Origin: JAVBUP01 sp031555175
GTDB lineage: Bacteria; Bacillota_I; Bacilli_A; Erysipelotrichales; Coprobacillaceae
Assembly: GCA_031555175.1 (NCBI GenBank)
Contig: JAVBUP010000072.1
Location: 1-17,244, forward strand
Reading direction: 5' to 3'
DNA: 17,244 bases
In this document: positions 7,382-12,724 of the stretch, in pieces
Position numbering within the stretch: the first letter of the stretch is position 1
Layout of the letters: each line of letters opens with the position of its first letter
The notes under the pieces: generated by a model
Seen by the model: the letters and a program-made list of their open reading frames with translations, nothing else
What the model was told of the DNA's origin: nothing
The model's database searches: none
Program-made: the position numbers and the translations under genes

Positions 7382-8106
7382 TGGACGAGCGTATAAGTGA
7401 ATTTTTAAGTATATGCAAAAAGCGATATTTAGAATGTAATGCATCACTAGAAGAAAAAAAGCAATTAGAACAATATCCACATTTGTTTTTGCTTGGTTGT
7501 TTTATGGATAGACAAATTGATTTTAGAAAAGCATTCAATATACCCTTTAGAATTGCTGAATTGCTTGGTAGTAAAGACTTCGATGTTTTTGCTAAACAAG
7601 ATTTAGATTATTACATATCAATATTTGAAAAGAACAACTTACATCGTTTTAATAAGATAATGGCGGAAGTCTTTTATGAAGCTATTATAAAAATTAAAAC
7701 TGAATATAATGGAAAAACTGAAAATTTATGGAATGATAATCCTTCAAGTGCAATGTTAATATTTCGCTTAATTCAGTTTAAAGGAATTGGACCTAAAATA
7801 GCTACAATGGTTGCTAATATACTATCTAGAGATTATAAAATCCCTTTAAGCGATAAGGCATCGCTAGACATTTCACCGGATGTTCATGTAAAACGAATAT
7901 TTTATAAAATGGGTTTTACCAATTCAAATAGCGTTGAACAAACAATATATGCTGCTAGATATATAAACCCTTCTTTCCCTGGTATGCCAGATATTTTATG
8001 TTGGGAAATTGGAAATAAAAGAATGTGCACTGATGATAGATGTAATAGTTTGGATTGTCCATTGAATAATGTATGCTTGAAAATCAATACAAAAGTTGGT
8101 GTTTAA
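7381..8106 (+). CDS. Endonuclease III-like HhH-GPD protein with C-terminal cysteine cluster
   Basis: This encodes 241 residues. A helix-hairpin-helix lies at about 131-147 (FKGIGPKIATMVANIL); K139 sits where endonuclease III has its catalytic lysine. SPDVHVKR follows at 165-172, with D167 at the position of the catalytic aspartate. The C-terminus has Cys 207, 216, 221, 226 and 232; the last pair (CPLNNVC) has the normal endonuclease III spacing, but the others are C-x4-C-x4-C rather than C-x6-C-x2-C. By family it should be a DNA glycosylase/AP lyase, or a nuclease derived from one, with an iron-sulfur cluster. It lies between a small unknown protein and a PD-(D/E)XK-like gene with overlapping ends. 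A role in acting on modified or damaged phage DNA is inference. Confidence 0.82.
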   Translation: MDERISEFLSICKKRYLECNASLEEKKQLEQYPHLFLLGCFMDRQIDFRKAFNIPFRIAELLGSKDFDVFAKQDLDYYISIFEKNNLHRFNKIMAEVFYEAIIKIKTEYNGKTENLWNDNPSSAMLIFRLIQFKGIGPKIATMVANILSRDYKIPLSDKASLDISPDVHVKRIFYKMGFTNSNSVEQTIYAARYINPSFPGMPDILCWEIGNKRMCTDDRCNSLDCPLNNVCLKINTKVGV

Positions 8107-8677
8107 TTTGGATATTGAGATGAAAAACCAACTGCTAGATTTGTTTTATGCCGCAAATGCGGAGTTTTTAAAAAAAGAAATGCATAATGTAATTTTTAAT
8201 GTAAGCGAGAGATCATTGTGTAGTTCGCTTGCACATCATTTATATGAGAAAATTAGGAAAACTAGATTTGCAGATTATCACGTTGATACTGAATATAATA
8301 GAAATGGCATTAATGTAAAAACTATAATAAATGAAAAGTTTAAAAAGATAAATATTACTTGTGATTTAATAATTCATAGTAGAGGAGAAAAAGATAAAGA
8401 TAATCTTTTGGCTATTGAAATGAAAAAAAGTAATAATCCAGATAAAGACAATGATAGAGATAGATTAATCGCTTTAACTAGAAGACTAGGAGAAAATGTT
8501 TGGTATATTGATAGTGAAGATACCAATCAACCGGTATGTGATTATGAATTAGGAATCTTCTATGAAATCAATGTCAAAGACAAGCTAATCACATTAGAAA
8601 TCTATTCTGAGGGGAAATTATATAATATAGAGACTAAATCCTTCGAATATTATCAAAATTATCAAAATATTTATTAG
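8096..8677 (+). CDS. PD-(D/E)XK nuclease-like protein
   Basis: This encodes 193 residues if TTG 8096 is the start; GTG 8099, TTG 8108 or ATG 8120 are also possible and none has a clear ribosome site, so coupling to the upstream stop (11-bp overlap) is likely. An early ERSLCSSLAHHLY helix is followed by a strand, then D90 (ITCDLIIHSRG) and E108-x-K110 (LLAIEMKKS), the D...ExK arrangement of the PD-(D/E)XK fold. RDRLIALTR and a final strand YELGIFYEIN complete a pattern seen in many uncharacterised proteins. It has no target-recognition or methylase partner nearby. It is the last gene of the 7124 cassette, and no gene follows for about 310 bp. Confidence 0.75.
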   Translation: MVFNLDIEMKNQLLDLFYAANAEFLKKEMHNVIFNVSERSLCSSLAHHLYEKIRKTRFADYHVDTEYNRNGINVKTIINEKFKKINITCDLIIHSRGEKDKDNLLAIEMKKSNNPDKDNDRDRLIALTRRLGENVWYIDSEDTNQPVCDYELGIFYEINVKDKLITLEIYSEGKLYNIETKSFEYYQNYQNIY

Positions 8678-8987
8678 TATAAATAACCAGTGTGCATGAT
8701 ATCGTCAATATACTGTTAATAGTATGGCAACCTACGTTTGATATACTGTTATCGGTAATTGTAGCTAAAATTAGAATATAAAAATTTTGAAAATGTCTAC
8801 AGTTTGTGGGTATCAATCCATACAAATAAGCGGTATAATTATTTATAGTAGAAAAGTGTGTCCAATATTCTATTAAATTTATATAAAACTTAGGAATTCT
8901 TAATCGAATTCCTTTTTTTGTTTTGTCTAAAAAGAAATAGGTAAATAACTACAACTTTTGAAAAGGAAAGAGAGGAATAACTACAAG
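8678..8987 (+). other. 310-bp intergenic region with repeats, a promoter-like site and a terminator
   Basis: No gene is seen. ATATACTGTTA occurs twice, at 8708-8718 and 8741-8751, 33 bp apart. The first lies in a small palindrome (ATACT at 8710-8714, AGTAT at 8721-8725 or one base off). A TATAAT hexamer sits at 8834-8839 without a clear -35. A terminator follows at 8892-8919. The segment could carry operators or a late promoter, or a short transcript ending at the terminator. Confidence 0.45.
8892..8919 (+). terminator. Intrinsic terminator before the terminase-like gene
   Basis: AGGAATTC (8892-8899) and GAATTCCT (8906-8913) form a perfect 8-bp stem with a 6-base loop. A run of T residues to 8919 follows. 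It could end transcripts of the nuclease cassette 215 bp upstream, or a short RNA from the TATAAT site at 8834. Confidence 0.8.
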
Positions 8988-9476
8988 ATGGCAAAATTGA
9001 TTGATACATTTGAAACGTGGAGAAGACAAGGAATCTTAGAGGAAAGATTAAGGCTTATTAAGGATTTATCATTGAAACAAGCTACTCAAGAAGAGATAGC
9101 TTCTAATCTTAGACTATCTCAAAAAACATTTATTAAATTAAGAAATGCTCATCCTGAAATAGTTCAAGCAATGACAAGCGGAGAACTAGAGCTTAAGAAG
9201 AAACTTATTGATGCAGTAATAATGAAAGCAATAGGGTTTGAGCATGAATCAGTAGATACATATATTGAAGATAATGGAGGGCGACCTAAAAAGAAACTTC
9301 ATAAACAAATTAAGTACTATCCACCAGACTTCGCTGCTTTAAAATATTTATTAATTGTTAAGTATGGTAGAGACTTTAATGATAGAAAAGAAGAACTGGA
9401 TCTAATGGCTAAGAAATTTATAGAAAATAAGGAGGTATGGGACAATGATAGCGGCGACAATACGGACGAAGACTGA
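8988..9476 (+). CDS. Phage terminase small-subunit-like HTH protein
   Basis: This encodes 162 residues from ATG 8988, with a GA-rich site (AAAGGAAAGAGAGG) upstream; a TTG at 8958 would put that site inside the gene and is less likely. An N-terminal helix-turn-helix (TQEEIASNLRLSQKTFIKLR) is followed by helices of the terminase small-subunit type (AMTSGELELKKKLIDAVI, KAIGFEHESVDTYI), a KKKLHKQIKYYPPD linker, and ALKYLL followed by YGRDFNDR. This arrangement is common in Firmicutes phage small terminases and related homeodomain-like proteins. No large subunit follows, so the packaging module is incomplete. It ends with TGA inside the next gene. Confidence 0.65.
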   Translation: MAKLIDTFETWRRQGILEERLRLIKDLSLKQATQEEIASNLRLSQKTFIKLRNAHPEIVQAMTSGELELKKKLIDAVIMKAIGFEHESVDTYIEDNGGRPKKKLHKQIKYYPPDFAALKYLLIVKYGRDFNDRKEELDLMAKKFIENKEVWDNDSGDNTDED

Positions 9477-9798
9477 AGGATATATTATTAGCAATGAATT
9501 TATTAATGGCTTTCATAAAATCGTATATAGGAATCCTAAAGGAACTGAATATATAGTAGAAATGGAAGATGACTACTTCTATCATGAACAATTTGAAGGA
9601 AAGACAGGTATTGGATGTTGCTTAACTCAACTAATAGTAACTTCTTTTGATGAAAATGGAGTTCAAAAAAGGCAAGTAACCACTATTAGCATAACTAATA
9701 GGGATATTTTCCTAAATAGACGAACGAAGAATTTATTAAGCAAGTTTGAACGAGAGCAGAAACTACTTGAAAAATTATTCGATAAGAGTGATATATAG
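9445..9798 (+). CDS. Hypothetical protein in the prophage remnant
   Basis: This encodes 117 residues and I do not recognise it. The ATG has a strong AAGGAGG site nine bases upstream. The first half looks rich in beta strands (GYIISNEFINGFHKIVYR, GTEYIVEME), and the end is a charged helix (LLSKFEREQKLLEKLF). It overlaps the terminase-like gene by 32 bp in another frame, so the two are probably translated from one message. Base use is like that of its neighbours. Confidence 0.68.
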   Translation: MIAATIRTKTEGYIISNEFINGFHKIVYRNPKGTEYIVEMEDDYFYHEQFEGKTGIGCCLTQLIVTSFDENGVQKRQVTTISITNRDIFLNRRTKNLLSKFEREQKLLEKLFDKSDI

Positions 9799-9827
9799 AC
9801 ACGACTTTAAAAGGAGGTCGTAAATAT

Positions 9828-10193
9828 ATGAAAGTAGAATTAAGTAAAGAAGAATCTAGATATATTGATTCTAAACGAGATCTGATGATAATCAGTAAGA
9901 TGAGAAACCATTTACATCGTTTAATGAATGGAGTTGATTTAAAAGGATATGAGAACTATTTATGTGCAAATGAAATATTAACTGATGCAGAGAATCATAT
10001 CTGGGAAGTAATTGAAAATGATGATGAAGAGCAAGAAGAAACATTAAGAGAGAGTATTAATGAAGTAATGGATAGATTTAGGGTTGTTTTGATTAGGGTT
10101 AAAGAACGTTATAGTTCTGATGAAGAGATACTTTCTATAATTGATTCGTTTGATGAGGTGTTTAATAGGTTCAAAGATGTCTTAGAAAAATAG
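9828..10193 (+). CDS. Hypothetical acidic helical protein
   Basis: This encodes 121 residues with no recognised family. It is predicted mostly helical, with an acidic middle (ENDDEEQEETLRESINE) and no membrane segment. The start is supported by AAAGGAGG a few bases upstream. It follows the previous gene by 29 bp, in the same direction, and appears to be the last gene of that short operon. Confidence 0.68.
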   Translation: MKVELSKEESRYIDSKRDLMIISKMRNHLHRLMNGVDLKGYENYLCANEILTDAENHIWEVIENDDEEQEETLRESINEVMDRFRVVLIRVKERYSSDEEILSIIDSFDEVFNRFKDVLEK

Positions 10194-10210
10194 CGATCTC
10201 ATGATATAAT
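10182..10210 (+). promoter_or_regulatory. Likely promoter for the ABM-like gene
   Basis: A perfect TATAAT (10205-10210) has an extended -10 TG at 10202-10203. A weak TTAGAA -35 lies at 10182-10187, giving a 17-base spacer. It begins inside the end of the preceding gene and lies 26 bp before the next start, so that gene probably has its own transcript. Confidence 0.65.
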
Positions 10211-10235
10211 TAATAAATAGGAATAGGGTGAGTGT

Positions 10236-10580
10236 ATGTTTAATGAAATATGTATTTATGAAGCAAAAATAAATAAACAAGAAGAAATAGAAACACTTAT
10301 GAAAGAAGTAGCTAATTTTTATAAATCTCAGCCAGGAGTAATTGAGGTAAGTTACATAAAAAGAACTCATAGACAAGAAGATTTTAATGCCGTAAAAGAA
10401 GGAAAACTACCAATTCGTTTAACAAGGTATGTAGATAAAGTTACTTATGTATTGCATTGGATTGTCGAAGATGAAGAGACTCATGCTAGAGTTTCAAAAT
10501 TAGGAATTGAAAAGTTCTATTCAAGATGGAATAGATGTTTAACAACTATGCCAAAAATTATTTTGGGCGAAAATGTTTAG
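10236..10580 (+). CDS. Small ABM-like (dimeric alpha/beta barrel) protein
   Basis: This encodes 114 residues. The pattern is that of antibiotic-biosynthesis-monooxygenase-type ferredoxin-like barrels: a first strand (ICIYEAKI), a helix (IETLMKEVANFYKSQPGV), a strand (EVSYIKRT), a strand with VLHWIVEDEETHARVSKLG, and a final FYSRWNRC helix with MPKIILG. In the family, such small dimers are oxygenases, heme-degrading enzymes or proteins with no known activity. No heme- or substrate-binding residue can be assigned here. It has a GGGTGAG site and its own promoter, unlike the packaging-type genes before it, and seems out of place in a prophage remnant. Confidence 0.62.
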   Translation: MFNEICIYEAKINKQEEIETLMKEVANFYKSQPGVIEVSYIKRTHRQEDFNAVKEGKLPIRLTRYVDKVTYVLHWIVEDEETHARVSKLGIEKFYSRWNRCLTTMPKIILGENV

Positions 10581-10584
10581 ATGA

Positions 10585-10634
10585 CCCTCCCCCCGGTAGC
10601 AAATCTCAATTTGCACTAGGGTACCGTTCGAGGG
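10585..10634 (+). other. Nested stem-loop element, possible cos-like site or structured RNA
   Basis: Three nested pairings are visible: CCCTC (10585-10589) with GAGGG (10630-10634), CGGTA (10594-10598) with TACCG (10622-10626), and GCAAAT (10599-10604) with ATTTGC (10609-10614), around the loop CTCA. A CCCCCC run and a GGGG run stand out in this AT-rich DNA. I associate similar C-rich structured segments with the packaging region of Firmicutes phages, so a cos remnant is possible, but this is from memory of pattern only. Confidence 0.45.
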
Positions 10635-10703
10635 GACGTTCAAAATGCGTGAGGCAATTTTTTTGAAAAAGTGATTTAGATAACGAAAAATATAGATTTG
10701 ACT

Positions 10704-10728
10704 AGAGAACAGCGATGTTCTCTTTTTT
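10704..10728 (+). terminator. Intrinsic terminator with GCGA tetraloop
   Basis: AGAGAACA (10704-10711) and TGTTCTCT (10716-10723) make a perfect 8-bp stem closed by GCGA, a GNRA-type loop. T residues follow to 10728. It ends the transcript of the ABM-like gene and isolates the recombinase genes downstream. Confidence 0.85.
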
Positions 10729-10754
10729 GTCGTTCTGAAAGGAAGAAAAAAGAA

Positions 10755-10886
10755 ATGAAAAATAAAATAACTAATGAAGTGGTTTTTAAAATAAACGAGA
10801 AATTTGAAGGTAAAAGCGATTTATTTTCATTAATTTCGGATTTATTTCAATCATTTTATAATACTGATAGTTCACTTGATATATAG
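10755..10886 (+). CDS. 43-residue small protein preceding the serine recombinase
   Basis: The ATG at 10755 has AAAGGAAG nine bases upstream. A longer frame from TTG 10698 would run through the terminator hairpin and is rejected. The peptide (MKNKITNEVVFKINEKFEGK, ending in a hydrophobic SLISDLFQSF segment) is not a family I can name. Short genes of this sort often stand just before large serine recombinases in Gram-positive mobile elements, which supports its being real. It ends 56 bp before the recombinase. Confidence 0.55.
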   Translation: MKNKITNEVVFKINEKFEGKSDLFSLISDLFQSFYNTDSSLDI

Positions 10887-10942
10887 CAATTAATAAGTGA
10901 TATATGTAGTACCAATTTAATAATAATAAAGGAGGCATATAT

Positions 10943-11872
10943 ATGCTAGAAATGTTAGGTGAATATAAAGCAGGAATCTATTGTAGACTATCAAGTGATG
11001 ATGGAGTTGCAGGTGATTCTTCTTCCATTCAAACACAAAAAATGATGTTGGAGAAATATTGTAAAGATCAAGGGTTTCATATTATTGGCTTTTATGTCGA
11101 TGATGGATACTCTGGTCTTAATTATAACCGCCCTAGTTTCAATAGATTACTAAACGATATTGATGAAGGAAGAATCAATTTAGTTATAACTAAAGACTTA
11201 TCACGATTAGGTAGAGACTATATTCAAACAGGTTATTACATGGAAGTTTACTTCACTAATAAAAATGTCAGATATATTGCTGTAAATGATAATATCGATA
11301 CCAACAAAAATGATAACGATATAGCGCCATTTAAAAATATATTAAATGACATGTACGCTCGTGATTTGTCTAGGAAAGTTAAATCTGCTAAAAGGCAAAG
11401 AGCAATGCAAGGAATGTATATTTCAAGTCAAACTCCCTTTGGCTATAAGAAAGACCCAACAAATCCAAACCATTTAGTAATCGATGAAGATGCATCGAAG
11501 ATAGTTAAAGAGATATTTAGATTAGCATTATTAGGTAAAGGTGCTGTTGGAATAACAAAGGAATTAACTGAAAAAAGAGTAATTACTCCCGCTGCTTATA
11601 AAGCCAAGAATGGTGATACAAAGTTTGCTAGATACTATACTTTAAGAGGCGAAAACTGGGAGTATAATTGGTGCATTGCCACAGTGGCACATATTATGAA
11701 AGATATGGTATATGTAGGTGATATGGAAAATCGCAAGTATGAAATTCAAAATTATAAGACCAAAAAGGTAATAAAAGTTCCAAAAGATAAACACATAATA
11801 GTTCCAAATACTCATGAACCGATAATTATTAGAGATGAATACGAAAGAGTACAAGAATTAATTAAATCATGA
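10943..11872 (+). CDS. Large serine recombinase, N-terminal part (catalytic and recombinase domains), ended by in-frame TGA
   Basis: This encodes 309 residues before a TGA at 11870-11872. The resolvase catalytic domain fills about residues 8-150: YCRLSS with the nucleophile probably Ser17, then DDGYSGLNYNRPSF, VITKDLSRLGRDY and the helix with MYARDLSRKV. The 'recombinase' domain follows (TPFGYKKDP, VKEIFRLAL, ITKEL). Members of this family integrate and excise prophages and integrative elements. The start has AAAGGAGG upstream. The same frame continues after the TGA with the missing zinc-ribbon part, so a full protein would have 536 residues. As it stands, only a truncated protein can be made unless the TGA is read through. 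Confidence 0.88.
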   Translation: MLEMLGEYKAGIYCRLSSDDGVAGDSSSIQTQKMMLEKYCKDQGFHIIGFYVDDGYSGLNYNRPSFNRLLNDIDEGRINLVITKDLSRLGRDYIQTGYYMEVYFTNKNVRYIAVNDNIDTNKNDNDIAPFKNILNDMYARDLSRKVKSAKRQRAMQGMYISSQTPFGYKKDPTNPNHLVIDEDASKIVKEIFRLALLGKGAVGITKELTEKRVITPAAYKAKNGDTKFARYYTLRGENWEYNWCIATVAHIMKDMVYVGDMENRKYEIQNYKTKKVIKVPKDKHIIVPNTHEPIIIRDEYERVQELIKS

Positions 11873-12553
11873 GCTAAGCCACCAAAACACAACTATGAAA
11901 ACATCTTTAGAGGGATTGTATTTTGTAAAGAATGTGGTCATAGAATGTCTTTAGCTTTGGTTGGAAGAAGAAAGTACAAACAATTGCTTTATAAGTGTAT
12001 GCATCACTTTACTCATAGAGATGAATGTACCCATTATAATCATATGGATTATTTAAAACTAAAAGATCTTGTGGAAAGTAGAGTTAGAATTTTATTTGAA
12101 TCACTTAAAGATAATGAAAAATTATTAACAATGATTCAAGATAAAACAAAAACAAATAACGATTATTCAAATGTTTTGGCGGATAAAGAAAAAATTGAGA
12201 ATCGATTAGTGGCAATAAATAAATTAACGAAGAAAATATATGAGGATTATATTATTGAATTGATTAGTGAAAGTAGTTATCAAACCATAATTAAGGAATA
12301 TCAAAACGAGCAAAAGATTCTCGATGATAAGTTAATTAAAATAAATCAGATGAATCACAAAACAAATGATGCTCTAGAAAACTTTAATAAATTAAAAGAA
12401 GTCATGAACGAATTTTTGGACTTTAAAGAACTGACAAAAGAGATGGTTTATAAACTTATTGATAGAATCGATATTGAACATATTAAAGAAGTTGATGGAA
12501 TTAAAACCAAAGACATTAATATAACGTATAGATTTATAAATAAAACACTTTAA
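11873..12553 (+). pseudogene. Serine recombinase, C-terminal part (zinc ribbon and coiled coil), cut off by the TGA
   Basis: This lies in frame with the upstream half. It begins AKPPKHNYENIFRGI, then the zinc-ribbon pair FCKECGHRM and the second pair around YKCMHH and DECTH, then a long coiled coil (about 12100-12430) and a final strand region (IDIEHIKEVDG). This is the standard C-terminal layout of large serine recombinases, needed for attachment-site choice and synapsis. An ATG at 11945 could start a 202-residue protein but has no ribosome site and would split the zinc ribbon. A single base change (for example CGA to TGA) explains the break; a sequencing error or a TGA-as-Trp code are alternatives. 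Confidence 0.85.
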
Positions 12554-12649
12554 ATCACTTATAAAATTGCTTTTTACATATCAAAACAATCATTTTTTGA
12601 CAATTGTTGAAACCATTTTAATAATTGATTGATACAAAATTGAAACAAA

Positions 12650-12678
12650 TGGAAATTTTTACTTTTTTTTGGTAAAAT
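12650..12678 (+). promoter_or_regulatory. Likely promoter of the hsdRMS operon
   Basis: TGGAAA (12650-12655) and TAAAAT (12673-12678) are 17 bases apart, with an extended -10 TG just before the second. A second candidate pairs TTGACA (12597-12602) with AATAAT (12620-12625), also with 17-base spacing. An inverted repeat, CCATTT (12613-12618) and AAATGG (12647-12652), overlaps both. The hsdR start lies about 45 bp downstream behind AAGGTGGTG. Confidence 0.5.
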
Positions 12679-12724
12679 AGATTAAGGATTAATTTTGTAT
12701 AAAAGAATTAAGGTGGTGCTGTAA

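Noticed and set aside
8958..8987. TTG start ten codons upstream for the terminase-like gene
   Set aside because: These codons are made of the GA-rich ribosome site for the ATG at 8988.
10698..10754. TTG start that would lengthen the small gene before the recombinase
   Set aside because: The extension consists of the terminator hairpin and the ribosome site of the ATG at 10755.
5532..12605. Shared CATTTTTT(C)GAC words at about 5532 and 12591 considered as attachment-site cores
   Set aside because: Only about 11 bases of mostly T-run are shared, which is expected by chance in such AT-rich DNA.
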